NCBI GenBank assembly: GCA_965656525.1
Contig: CBFHKY010000014.1
Coordinates: 1-64,000 of the forward strand
Direction: 5' to 3'
Source: Pseudomaricurvus sp965656525
Lineage (GTDB): Bacteria > Pseudomonadota > Gammaproteobacteria > Pseudomonadales > Cellvibrionaceae
DNA: 64,000 nt
The translations under genes were made by a program, and so were the position numbers. The notes beneath the pieces are model-generated. The model had not been told where the DNA came from, ran no database searches, and saw nothing but the letters and a program-made list of their open reading frames with translations. Shown in pieces: positions 18,100 to 27,098 of this stretch. Every line of letters begins with the position of its first letter. Position 1 is the stretch's first letter.

Positions 18100-18903
18100 A
18101 TGATTGGAAATGACCTTCTTGATCTGGATGGCCAGATTGCCTTCGTAACCGGTGCTGGTCAGGGTGCTGGCCGAGCCATTGCGCTCACACTGGCAAAGCA
18201 TAATGCTGGTGGGGTGGCTGTGAATGATTTTGTGCCTGAGCGTGCTCAAGTGGTGGCGGATGAAATTACAGCGTTAGGCATCCCGGCCTGCGCAGCGCCT
18301 GCTGATGTCAGTTGTCTGGATTCGGTCAGCCAAGCCATGGACAAAGCTGAAGCCGAACTCGGCCCGATTACTTTGCTGGTGAACAACGCCGGAAACGCAG
18401 GCCCGAATATGAATATGACGTCTTCGCCGGTTTTTTGGGAGACTCGCCCCGATGAATGGGATCGCTATTTTAAAACGAATCTTTATGGGGTGATGAACTG
18501 CTGTCACCGAGCGATGCCATCGATGGTGAAAGCTGGTCGTGGTCGGGTGGTCACCATTGTGTCGGATGCAGGCCGTACTGGTGAACAGCGTCTGACGTCC
18601 TATTCTGCCGCAAAGGCTGGAGCAAATGGGTTTATGCGCTCTTTGGCGAAAGAGGGCGGACGCTTTGGAATTACTTGCAATTGCATCTCGTTATCGACGT
18701 TAGAGCCGCCATTGCCCGAAGAGGAAAAAGCGGAGTTTTTAGCCAGCGAGCACGCAAAAAAACACGTATCACGCTATGTGATTCGCCGTTTTGGCAAGCC
18801 AGATGATGTCGCAGCCATGACGCTGTTCTTATGTTCAGACGCGGCTTCTTGGATCACAGGGCAGACCTACCCTGTTAATGGTGGCTATACCTTTGCCGTT
18901 TAA
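18100..18903 (+). CDS. Short-chain dehydrogenase/reductase
   Basis: The 267-residue protein is a classical SDR: TGAGQGAG cofactor motif at residues 17-24, NNAG at 95-98, and catalytic Ser155, Tyr168 and Lys172 (YSAAK). A C-terminal GQTYPVNGGYTF closes the fold. Asp after the second strand (VNDF) suggests NAD(H) preference, by analogy to the family. The SDR oxidises or reduces a hydroxyl/keto group of an unidentified substrate. Placement beside the hydroxyacid dehydrogenase and CoA ligase points to the same catabolic pathway. The ATG follows AGGA. Confidence 0.88.
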   Translation: MIGNDLLDLDGQIAFVTGAGQGAGRAIALTLAKHNAGGVAVNDFVPERAQVVADEITALGIPACAAPADVSCLDSVSQAMDKAEAELGPITLLVNNAGNAGPNMNMTSSPVFWETRPDEWDRYFKTNLYGVMNCCHRAMPSMVKAGRGRVVTIVSDAGRTGEQRLTSYSAAKAGANGFMRSLAKEGGRFGITCNCISLSTLEPPLPEEEKAEFLASEHAKKHVSRYVIRRFGKPDDVAAMTLFLCSDAASWITGQTYPVNGGYTFAV

Positions 18904-18967
18904 CGTTTACTCTTGCAATGCTTAGTTTGATACAAGTACCACGTGTGAATTGTTTAAAAAATTGCTA

Positions 18968-19000
18968 GGGGCATGGTTTGGGGCATGGGTAGGGGCAAGG
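18968..19000. repeat. Three G-rich 12-bp iterons
   Basis: GGGGCATGG at 18968-18976 and 18980-18988, and GGGGCAAGG at 18992-19000, recur with an exact 12-base period. They lie about 170 bases upstream of the OsmC gene. The runs of G could allow a quadruplex or act as phased regulator sites. No match to a known operator is claimed. Confidence 0.75.
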
Positions 19001-19165
19001 TCAGCATTGGTTGCTATCACTTTATGCGCAAACATTTAATCTAGATCAAGAGAGCCTTCATTAAGTATTGGCTCGATCACCGTATAACTTGGTAGCTGTG
19101 CATCGCTACAGTAAGCTAGCTCTGGATTAGATAAGAGTGATATTGGTTATTTTGGAGCACACGTT

Positions 19166-19603
19166 ATGCAAGATCTTCCTCATAGTTACTCAGTTGCTGT
19201 AGTGGGTACGCCCAGCGATCATCTTGTAGCAAAAGGCGATCAGTTGCCGCCGATTACAGTTGCGCCACCGGTTCAGTTTGGTGGCCCTGGTGGGGTTTGG
19301 ACACCCGAAGAGCTGTTGATGGCTGCAGTGGCAAATTGTTTAGTACTGTCGTTTCGTGCAATTGCTAAAGCCTCTAATTTGGAATGGTTGAATATCGATT
19401 GTGAATCGGAAGGTACGCTCGATAAAGTTGAGCGCAAAGTGATGTTTACCAAAGTGGTTACACGGGTGAAATTGGTGATACCTGAATCGGCTGACAAAGA
19501 CAAAGCCGCACGGCTATTACAGCGCGCTGAAGACACCTGCTTTGTCAGCAACAGTTTGAACAGTGAATCGCATTTGGAAATAGACATCCACTTTGCCGCT
19601 TAA
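19166..19603 (+). CDS. OsmC-family protein
   Basis: The 145-residue protein has the OsmC/Ohr fold signature TPEELLMAAVANCLVLSF with Cys58, and a second conserved cysteine in EDTCFVSNSL (Cys125). In OsmC and Ohr these two cysteines reduce organic hydroperoxides using lipoyl or thiol reductants. The N-terminal half suggests the broader OsmC-like group rather than Ohr itself. The start follows GGAGCAC. It is convergent with valS and ends at a shared bidirectional terminator. Confidence 0.85.
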   Translation: MQDLPHSYSVAVVGTPSDHLVAKGDQLPPITVAPPVQFGGPGGVWTPEELLMAAVANCLVLSFRAIAKASNLEWLNIDCESEGTLDKVERKVMFTKVVTRVKLVIPESADKDKAARLLQRAEDTCFVSNSLNSESHLEIDIHFAA

Positions 19604-19639
19604 AGGAAGCGGATAAAGTTTCCCCGAATGTAATGATAC

Positions 19640-19667
19640 AAAAAAGCAGGCTCAGGCCTGCTTTTTT
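19640..19667. terminator. Bidirectional intrinsic terminator between osmC-like gene and valS
   Basis: AAAAAAGCAGGC (19640-19651) pairs perfectly with GCCTGCTTTTTT (19656-19667) around a TCAG loop. The A-run and T-run make it work in either direction, as expected between convergent genes. Confidence 0.92.
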
Positions 19668-19714
19668 GTGTGCTCAAACAATGGTTTTAGCGGCACTGAT
19701 TTTTTGAGGGGGGG

Positions 19715-22528
19715 TTACAGTGCTGCCAACTTAGTGACTTGTTCTTGCAGTTTGGTGATGGCGCTGGTCATATCGCTCAGCTTGTCTTTTTCTTTCTGCA
19801 CCACTTCGGCTGGCGCTTTGTCGACAAATTTAGGGTTGTTTAGTTTGCCTTCAATGCGATCCATGTCTTTGCGGATTTTGTCGATGTCTTTATGAAGACG
19901 AGCCGTTTCAGCCGCGACATCGATCAGCCCAGCCATGGGGACAAGAATTTCCATATTGCCCACCAACGCAGTGGCTGATAGTGGTGCTTCTTCGCCGGCG
20001 TTCAACCAAGTGATTTCTTCCAGACTGGCAAGGCGCTTGAGAAACTGCCGATTATCGTTCAAACAGCGTTGATCATTCTCGGAGCCATTAGCAAAGAAAA
20101 GAGGAATACTCTTCGCGGGGGAAATATTCATTTCACCACGAATGGTACGCACACCCTCGATAACGCCCTTGAGCCACTCTACATCGGTAATCGCTTGATG
20201 ATCGATTTTACTGTCGTCGCAAACAGGCATGGCCGCCAACATAATGGTTTTGCCTTCACCGTTTTCAGTATTGACACCAGCAAGGTCTTTTAAGCGCTGC
20301 CAAATCTCTTCGGTAATAAACGGCATGAGCGGATGAGCTAAACGCAAAGTGGTTTCCAGTACTCGTACCATGGTTCGACGCGTCCCTTTCTTCATCGCTG
20401 CAGAAAAGTCGTCACTGGTGAGAATGGGTTTGGATAACTCCAAGTACCAAGAACAGTATTCGTTCCAAATAAAATCGTAGAGTGCCTGCGTGGCCAAGTC
20501 AAAACGGTAGGATTCAATGCCTTCTGCCACCGCTTTTTCGGTTTGCTGTAAGCTGGATATGATCCAGCGATCGGCTACTGACAATTCGAAATCTGTGGAA
20601 CCATCCTGACCACAATTGTGGGCAGATATGCGGTTGCCTTGGTCGTCCTGCACTTCGCAGTTCATTAAGACATAACGCGATGCGTTCCAAATTTTATTGC
20701 AGAAATTACGGAAACCTTCGATGCGACCGACATCAAATTTGATGTCTCGGCCAGTGGAAGCCAGCGAGTAATAAGTGTAGCGCAGTGCATCGGTGCCGTA
20801 AGCGGCGAGACCATCAGGAAACTCTTTGCGAGTTTGTTTTTCGATTTTTTCACGCATGCGCGGCACCATCATCCCTGCGGTACGTTTGGCCACTAAAGAT
20901 TCCAGATCAATACCGTCGATCAGATCAATGGGGTCCAGCACGTTGCCTTTCGACTTCGACATTTTTTGGCCTTGGCCATCGCGTACTAAGCCGTGTACAT
21001 ACACTGTGCTGAAGGGTACTTCTTTGCGGAAGTGCGTGGTCAGCATAATCATGCGTGCCACCCAAAAGAAGATGATGTCGAAGCCTGTGACCAGAACATC
21101 AGTAGGGTGAAATTTTTCCAGCATGGGATTGGCTTCTGGCCACCCCAGTGTACCAAAAGTCCAAAGGCCGGAAGAGAACCATGTGTCCAGTACATCATTG
21201 TCTTGATGTAGGGCAACCTCGGCTGGGATGTTGTGCTTGGCGCGAACTTCTTCTTCGCTGCGACCCACAAAAACCTCACCCGCATCGTTGTACCATGCTG
21301 GAATACGGTGACCCCACCACAGTTGGCGAGAAATACACCAGTCTTGTATGTCGCGCATCCACGAAAAATACATGTTTTCGTATTGTTTGGGGACAAACTG
21401 AATATCACCGCTCTCGACGACTTTGATGGCTTCTTCTGCGAGTGGTTTGGTGGTCACATACCACTGGTCTGTGAGGTAAGGCTCAATCACTACGCCGGTG
21501 CGATCGCCGCGCGGCACTTTCAACGCGTGGTCGACCACTTTATCCAGCAGACCCAGTGCATCTAGATCTTCTACAATCAGTTTACGAGCTTCAAAGCGAT
21601 CAAGACCGACATACTTTTCTGGTGCGGTGCTATTAATTTCAGCATCGTCGTTAAAAATATTGTGTAATGGCAAGTTGTGACGCTGGCCCATTTCGTAATC
21701 GTTAAAGTCGTGCGCTGGGGTGATTTTTACGCAGCCAGTACCGAACTCGCGATCCACATAGTCATCGCCAATGATGGGGATTTCACGACCAACCAGCGGT
21801 AATGTGATGGTACTGCCGATCAGGTGTTTGTAGCGTTCGTCTTCTGGGTGAACGGCCACAGCGGAATCGCCTAGCATGGTTTCGGGGCGCGTGGTGGCAA
21901 CCACCAAATGCTGATCCGAGCCAGTAATGGGGTAACGGAAATGCCAGAGAAAACCGCTTTCTTCTTCGTTCAGTACTTCAAGATCAGAAACGGCTGTGTG
22001 CAGCTTTGGGTCCCAGTTTACTAGGCGTTTGCCGCGGTAAATCAAACCGTCTTCGTAAAGGCGAATGAACACTTCCTGCACGGCTTCGTAGAAACCATCG
22101 TCCATGGTGAAGCGCTCACGAGACCAGTCAGGGCTGGCACCTAAACGGCGCAGCTGCTGGGTGATATTGCCACCTGATTCTTCCTTCCATTCCCAAACTT
22201 TTTCGATGAATTTTTCGCGCCCTAGGCTGTGACGAGAGATGCCCTGGGCGTCCAGCTGGCGTTCCACGACCATTTGAGTGGCGATACCGGCGTGATCGGT
22301 ACCCACTTGCCACAAGGTGTCGTGCCCTTTCATGCGGTGATAGCGGATAAGCGCATCGATGATGCTTTCTTGAAACCCATGGCCCATGTGTAAGCTACCG
22401 GTAACATTTGGCGGCGGGATCATAATGCAGTACGGCTCGCCTTCACCGCTGGGTTTGAAGTAACCGCTTTGCTCCCAAGTCTGGTACCACTGGGTTTCTA
22501 TCGTGTTGGGCTGGTAGGTTTTATCCAT
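19715..22528 (-). CDS. valS: Valine-tRNA ligase
   Basis: The 937-residue class I synthetase charges tRNA-Val. It shows the HIGH-type motif in PPPNVTGSLHMGHGF, the editing (CP1) domain with TTRPETMLGDSAVAVHP, the KMSKS motif in QKMSKSKGNVLDP, and a C-terminal coiled-coil arm (ETARLHKDIDKIRKDMDRIEGK). These are the full ValS domains at the normal length. ATG 22528 (MDKTYQPNTIE) matches the usual ValS N-terminus. An in-frame GTG at 22588 would add 20 residues and is less likely. Confidence 0.97.
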   Translation of the reverse strand: MDKTYQPNTIETQWYQTWEQSGYFKPSGEGEPYCIMIPPPNVTGSLHMGHGFQESIIDALIRYHRMKGHDTLWQVGTDHAGIATQMVVERQLDAQGISRHSLGREKFIEKVWEWKEESGGNITQQLRRLGASPDWSRERFTMDDGFYEAVQEVFIRLYEDGLIYRGKRLVNWDPKLHTAVSDLEVLNEEESGFLWHFRYPITGSDQHLVVATTRPETMLGDSAVAVHPEDERYKHLIGSTITLPLVGREIPIIGDDYVDREFGTGCVKITPAHDFNDYEMGQRHNLPLHNIFNDDAEINSTAPEKYVGLDRFEARKLIVEDLDALGLLDKVVDHALKVPRGDRTGVVIEPYLTDQWYVTTKPLAEEAIKVVESGDIQFVPKQYENMYFSWMRDIQDWCISRQLWWGHRIPAWYNDAGEVFVGRSEEEVRAKHNIPAEVALHQDNDVLDTWFSSGLWTFGTLGWPEANPMLEKFHPTDVLVTGFDIIFFWVARMIMLTTHFRKEVPFSTVYVHGLVRDGQGQKMSKSKGNVLDPIDLIDGIDLESLVAKRTAGMMVPRMREKIEKQTRKEFPDGLAAYGTDALRYTYYSLASTGRDIKFDVGRIEGFRNFCNKIWNASRYVLMNCEVQDDQGNRISAHNCGQDGSTDFELSVADRWIISSLQQTEKAVAEGIESYRFDLATQALYDFIWNEYCSWYLELSKPILTSDDFSAAMKKGTRRTMVRVLETTLRLAHPLMPFITEEIWQRLKDLAGVNTENGEGKTIMLAAMPVCDDSKIDHQAITDVEWLKGVIEGVRTIRGEMNISPAKSIPLFFANGSENDQRCLNDNRQFLKRLASLEEITWLNAGEEAPLSATALVGNMEILVPMAGLIDVAAETARLHKDIDKIRKDMDRIEGKLNNPKFVDKAPAEVVQKEKDKLSDMTSAITKLQEQVTKLAAL

Positions 22529-22635
22529 AGGTTCAACAGTCTTCTGGTTGTCTATTGGTGTTTGGCGTAAGTTCAGCCTTGCTGACACGGCTTTGCCGAG
22601 TCCAAAGCAAAATTTGAAGAAATAAAAGAGGCCAG

Positions 22636-22641
22636 ATTATA
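22636..22641 (-). promoter_or_regulatory. Possible -10 element of valS
   Basis: The minus strand reads TATAAT here, about 110 bases upstream of the valS ATG. No good -35 element is seen at 16-18 bases, so the call is tentative. Confidence 0.4.
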
Positions 22642-22728
22642 CATGGCTCACGCCAGTGTTGGGAGGGCTAAAAGCGGATGGCCGTGGCTTTACTTTGTGT
22701 TCTCTCTTTTCTGAGGTTGGGCTTCTGC

Positions 22729-22734
22729 TAGAAT
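22729..22734 (+). promoter_or_regulatory. Possible extended -10 promoter of purC
   Basis: TGCTAGAAT gives an extended -10 (TGN plus TAGAAT), about 120 bases upstream of the purC ATG in the divergent valS-purC gap. The -35 region is weak, as is usual for extended -10 promoters. Confidence 0.45.
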
Positions 22735-22852
22735 AGACGCTTTTTGAGGAAGTAACCTAGGTTTGGCTATTGGCGGCAATGCGCGCAATCGCTAAAACAA
22801 CGGTCTACTTTGCTCTTCATACTGCATACGCACACCATGGGAATTCACAACT

Positions 22853-23977
22853 ATGAGCTTGGCCTCTGATCCGCAACGCCTGAAAGACACGGTTTTGGCT
22901 GTCAATGATGATCTGCCCATTCGCACGGACAAACCAGTTCACAGTGGCAAAGTACGTTCTGTGTATTGGCTGACGGAGGCCGACAGCCGCCGCTTAATTG
23001 CCAAAAAAGGCTATAACGTGGCTCCAGATGCGCCCTTGGCAATTATGGTGATCAGCGACCGAATTTCAGCATTTGATTGTATTTGGCGGGGTGAAGGTGG
23101 CGTAGAAGGTGTGCCAGGCAAAGGTGCGGCGTTGAACGCCATTTCGAATCATTGGTTCCGTCGTTTCCGTGAAGAAGGTTTGGCTGAAAGCCATATTTTG
23201 GATATTCCACACCCGTTTGTATGGATTGTGCAAAAAGCCAAGCCGGTCATGATCGAAGCGATCGCCCGACAGTACATTACAGGATCTATGTGGCGCGCTT
23301 ACAGCAAGGGTGAGCGTGAGTTCTGTGGAATTCATTTGCCAGATGGTTTGCAGAAGGATCAGCAGCTGTCAGAGTTACTGATTACGCCCTCGACCAAAGG
23401 TATTCTAAAGGGGATTCCCAGCGTGCCAGAAGCGGATGATGTGAACATCACTCGCAATGACATTATTAATAATTTCTCAGCGTTTAATTTTCGCAGTACC
23501 GAAGACGTTGGGCATTATGAAACGTTACTTAAAGAAGGTTTTAACGTCATCAGTCAGGATTTGGCCGCGCTGAACCAAGTATTTGTGGACACCAAGTTTG
23601 AATTTGGTTTTGTCACAGACAACACAGGCAAAGAAAAACTGATTTACATGGATGAAGTGGGCACGCCAGATTCATCACGCATTTGGGATGGCACCAGTTA
23701 CGCAAAAGGTGAGATCGTCGAAAACTCAAAAGAAGGTTTCCGCCAATTTTTGCTGAATTACTTCCCCGATCCCGATATCTTATTAAACAAAGAGCGTATG
23801 CCGGAGCGCAGTGCATTGGCCCGTGATAATGAGCTACCCCTAGAAGCCTTGATGGCGGTGTCGACCACCTACACCGGTATTGCTGAGAAGATCATAGGTG
23901 AAAAAATCGTGCTTTCCGACAACCCGAAAGCGGAAATTATTCAAATCCTAAATGATGAATACGGGCTGATTGATTGA
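22853..23977 (+). CDS. purC: Phosphoribosylaminoimidazole-succinocarboxamide synthase (SAICAR synthetase)
   Basis: The 374-residue protein is the long form of PurC, which joins aspartate to CAIR in de novo purine synthesis with ATP. Family signatures visible include SGKVRSVYW near the N-terminus, ISDRISAFDC, the RQYITGSMWRAYSKGEREFCGIHLP region, and YMDEVGTPDSSRIWD with the conserved acidic and SSR residues. The short form is about 240 residues. The extra length here occurs in several marine gammaproteobacteria. It is a single gene, followed after about 80 bases by glk. Confidence 0.93.
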   Translation: MSLASDPQRLKDTVLAVNDDLPIRTDKPVHSGKVRSVYWLTEADSRRLIAKKGYNVAPDAPLAIMVISDRISAFDCIWRGEGGVEGVPGKGAALNAISNHWFRRFREEGLAESHILDIPHPFVWIVQKAKPVMIEAIARQYITGSMWRAYSKGEREFCGIHLPDGLQKDQQLSELLITPSTKGILKGIPSVPEADDVNITRNDIINNFSAFNFRSTEDVGHYETLLKEGFNVISQDLAALNQVFVDTKFEFGFVTDNTGKEKLIYMDEVGTPDSSRIWDGTSYAKGEIVENSKEGFRQFLLNYFPDPDILLNKERMPERSALARDNELPLEALMAVSTTYTGIAEKIIGEKIVLSDNPKAEIIQILNDEYGLID

Positions 23978-24056
23978 GAGACGGCATAGCATCGACAAAG
24001 CTGGAAGTCATCAGGCATTCGATTAAGACGAACACAGACACGGATAAAAGAAATCA

Positions 24057-25025
24057 ATGAGCGGCAGTTTTCCTTGGTTAGTAGCGGATGTGGGGGGTAC
24101 CAATGCGCGTTTTAGTTTGGTGCTGGGATGCAGTGCACAGGGTTTTGAGTTTGCTCACACACAAACATTACCCACTGTGGATTTTGCGTGTTTCGAGGAC
24201 TGCCTAACGGCGTATTTAAGTGCTTGGTCTGGAGCTCGTCCTACACAGGCGTGTATCGCGGTGGCGGGGCCTGTTACAGGTGACCATGTTTGTTTTACGA
24301 ATTTATCGTGGTCGTTTTCGCGCACAAAGCTTAGCCAGCTTTTTAGTTTGGAGCGTTTCGAAGTCTTAAACGACTTCGCCGCGTTAGCCTACTCGGTGCC
24401 GAATCTGGGGGATAGTGATGTAGAGGTCGTTTTACCTGGCACACCACAACCTCTTGCGACAAAAGCGATTATAGGCCCTGGTACGGGGCTGGGTGTTGCG
24501 GGATTGGTGCACACGGGCGAGCGATGGTGGCCGGTACCAGGTGAGGGTGGGCATGTGTCTTATCCCGCGCAAACCCCTCGTGAAATGGCGGTGGCGCAGC
24601 GATTACAACAACAGGGCTATTTGTGTGCAGAAAAACTGATTTCGGGCACCGGTTTGGTCAATTTCTACAACACACTGGCTGAACTGGACGGGTTAAGTGA
24701 TCGCGTCAGCAGCGGCGCTGAAGTGTCTGAAAAGGCGTTTCAATCGAACGAGCCCTTGGCTTTAGAAACCATGAACCTATTTTGTGATGGAGTGGGCACG
24801 TTGGCGAGTGATGCGGCGGTTATGTACGCTGCGAAAGGGGGAATTTATCTTGGCGGTGGTATCCTGCCACGCATGCTGCCCTTCTTCAAGGCCAGTGGTT
24901 TTGAGCAGCGATTAAAAGATAAGGGGGTACAGTCGGCGTTTATGAATGACATACCTGTGTATTTAATTACTCACCCTTACCCTGCTCTGATTGGCGCAGC
25001 GGGTTGGTTGTTGGATGGCGTTTAA
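24057..25025 (+). CDS. glk: Glucokinase
   Basis: The 322-residue protein belongs to the bacterial Glk family (not ROK). It has the phosphate-binding ADVGGTNARFSL at residues 9-20, NDFAALAYSVP, GPGTGLGVAGLV and a C-terminal GGGILPRM. It phosphorylates glucose with ATP in the cytoplasm. The length equals E. coli Glk (321). It is in the same direction as purC but functionally separate. Its 3' end is convergent with phoX. Confidence 0.92.
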   Translation: MSGSFPWLVADVGGTNARFSLVLGCSAQGFEFAHTQTLPTVDFACFEDCLTAYLSAWSGARPTQACIAVAGPVTGDHVCFTNLSWSFSRTKLSQLFSLERFEVLNDFAALAYSVPNLGDSDVEVVLPGTPQPLATKAIIGPGTGLGVAGLVHTGERWWPVPGEGGHVSYPAQTPREMAVAQRLQQQGYLCAEKLISGTGLVNFYNTLAELDGLSDRVSSGAEVSEKAFQSNEPLALETMNLFCDGVGTLASDAAVMYAAKGGIYLGGGILPRMLPFFKASGFEQRLKDKGVQSAFMNDIPVYLITHPYPALIGAAGWLLDGV

Positions 25026-25109
25026 GCCATTCAACAACCTTCCAGCAAGTCATTACCTTTAAGCCACCCCGTGATTTAGAGCGTGCCACCGTGTTGACGC
25101 GATAGAGAG

Positions 25110-27038
25110 CTAAGACCCAACAAGTCCGCCATCTTTGCGCCTAATGGCGACCACACTTGGGCGTGGTGGCAGTGAAGGATCGAAGTTTGGCCAGCGGTGC
25201 ATAGGGTTGTCGAACGTCGAACCATTTGTATCAGCTGGGTGTTGTACAGCCACAAACAAGGTTGTTCCATCGGGCGTGAATTCTGGACCACACAGTTCAG
25301 CGCCCTGCGGGCAACCAAAAAAATGCTTTGGCATGGCACGGTAAGGCCCCGCGGTGGGGACAGCCCAAAGCCCATCGTGAAAACCAAAACTCTCGCAGCC
25401 GTCTGTGGCTACCCACATATTGCCAGTCTTGTCGAACGCGAGGTTGTCTGGGGTTGCAAACCAGCCGTTTTCGGTAACGGTTTGTCCTTCTGGGCCTGTT
25501 CCATAGAACCCTTGCTGATGACTCGATTCGCCTTTGGGGTCACCTCCCAAAATGAATGTCAGCCACTCAAAGGTAAGTGCCGTATGATCACGATGGCCGT
25601 CGGTGCCGGGGTGTACCAATTCTAAAATGTGACCTGCCTTGTTGTTGATGCGCAAATTACCGGCGTTGGTGGTTTTGCGTTTCTTATTTTTTGTGAGCAT
25701 GACATAAGTGCAGTCGTTGACTGGATTGGTTTCAATATCTTCTGGCCGATCCATGGGCGTTGCACCAATCAATTGCGCTGCGCGTCTGCACTCAATCAGC
25801 ACATCTGCCTGCGAGTGAAAACCGTGCTCTTCCGTTAGAAATTGTTGGCCATGTAACAGGGGTAACCATTCACCTTGACCATCATTGTGCAGCTTAGCGA
25901 CATAAAGTATGCCGTCATCCAATAAGTGTTGATTGTGGCCGGACTGATTGGGTTGGTACACTTCGTTAGAGACAAATTTATAAAAAAACTGAAACTCGTC
26001 ATCGTCACCCGTGTAAGCCACGATAGGTTGGTTCGGCTTGGCAACAATCGTAGTGCCTTCGTGCTCAAATCGGCCCAGCGCCGTTCGCTTGTGCGGCACC
26101 GAAAGTGGATCATAAGGATTAAACTCTACCATCCAGCCAAAACGATTAGCTTCGTTGGGCTCTTGGTTGATGTCAAAGCGTGAGTCAAAGGTTCCCCACG
26201 GGCGCGAATAATCACCGGCAATGGCTAAGCGCTCGAAATTGTCTTTTTCTGCTTCAGTGAGGGTGTTGGTATCCCCCATAAATGCACCGCCGATGCCTTC
26301 TTCTGCAATCAATACCGTGCCCCAGGGGGTTTTGCCGCCAGCACAATTGCCGACGGTTCCAAGCACATCGATACCGTTGGGTGCGGCGCTGGTTTTTAAT
26401 CGAGCATGGCCAGCTACGGGGCCAGAAAGCTTCATTGGCGTGGTCAGAGAAATGCGGCGGTTATAATGGCTATTTTGCTGCAATTTCCACTCGTTATTAT
26501 CCAAATACACCTCTACAACCGAATGTCCACAAGCTTGCATTTCAGTGGCCATATGCTCCGACAGTGTTTGTGTGTCGCCGGCTTCTTCGGTGGCGTAGCC
26601 AGAAAACATCATGTGTGGTGAAGTGTATTCATGATTGACACAAAGTAGGCCACGGGTGCTGTTGTTAGAGTGGACATGTGCGTGAGCACTGGTGGCATCT
26701 GCTGCGTCACTCAATGGCATGAAAGCAATAAAGTCATTATTAAAACCAAAACGTTGGCTTTGTGTGATGCTGTTGAGTTGCTCGGGCTGAAAGGGGCTGC
26801 TGTCACCGATAACCGTATCACCCCAACTGATAAGAGGTTTAGCGTGATAGTCGTTAGGCACATGATGATGCTGATCCAACGTTTTGTGTGTTTCCTGAAA
26901 AGTCAGTGATGATGAAGGGGTATTTTGGCAGGCCGTCAGTCCAAAGCTCAGTGACGCTGTAGACGCAAGTGTGGTACTTGTTTGTATGGAGCCTTTTAAA
27001 AATGTTCTGCGACTCAGGTTTTGTGTGATCTTTTTCAT
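25110..27038 (-). CDS. PhoX-family (DUF839) alkaline phosphatase, Tat-exported
   Basis: The 642-residue protein has a twin-arginine signal (SRRTFLKG, Arg10-Arg11, then a hydrophobic stretch ending at a Cys). PhoX hallmarks follow: LLCVNHEYTSPHMMF, GNCAGGKTPWGTVLIAEE, and a C-terminal CGPEFTPDGTTLFVAVQHPAD. PhoX enzymes are calcium- and iron-dependent phosphomonoesterases in the periplasm or outside the cell, common in marine bacteria. Position beside a phytase and TonB receptor fits phosphorus scavenging. No convincing Pho box was found upstream. AraC and GGDEF genes lie immediately upstream on the same strand. Confidence 0.88.
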   Translation of the reverse strand: MKKITQNLSRRTFLKGSIQTSTTLASTASLSFGLTACQNTPSSSLTFQETHKTLDQHHHVPNDYHAKPLISWGDTVIGDSSPFQPEQLNSITQSQRFGFNNDFIAFMPLSDAADATSAHAHVHSNNSTRGLLCVNHEYTSPHMMFSGYATEEAGDTQTLSEHMATEMQACGHSVVEVYLDNNEWKLQQNSHYNRRISLTTPMKLSGPVAGHARLKTSAAPNGIDVLGTVGNCAGGKTPWGTVLIAEEGIGGAFMGDTNTLTEAEKDNFERLAIAGDYSRPWGTFDSRFDINQEPNEANRFGWMVEFNPYDPLSVPHKRTALGRFEHEGTTIVAKPNQPIVAYTGDDDEFQFFYKFVSNEVYQPNQSGHNQHLLDDGILYVAKLHNDGQGEWLPLLHGQQFLTEEHGFHSQADVLIECRRAAQLIGATPMDRPEDIETNPVNDCTYVMLTKNKKRKTTNAGNLRINNKAGHILELVHPGTDGHRDHTALTFEWLTFILGGDPKGESSHQQGFYGTGPEGQTVTENGWFATPDNLAFDKTGNMWVATDGCESFGFHDGLWAVPTAGPYRAMPKHFFGCPQGAELCGPEFTPDGTTLFVAVQHPADTNGSTFDNPMHRWPNFDPSLPPRPSVVAIRRKDGGLVGS

Positions 27039-27098
27039 GGGGTGTAAAAGCCTGTGATTGTTAATGGTGAAACATAGCGTTGTTGTTAAGCAGAGCTG

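Noticed and set aside
20826..21565. Several overlapping plus-strand ORFs opposite valS
   Set aside because: They are antisense shadows of a certain valS gene.
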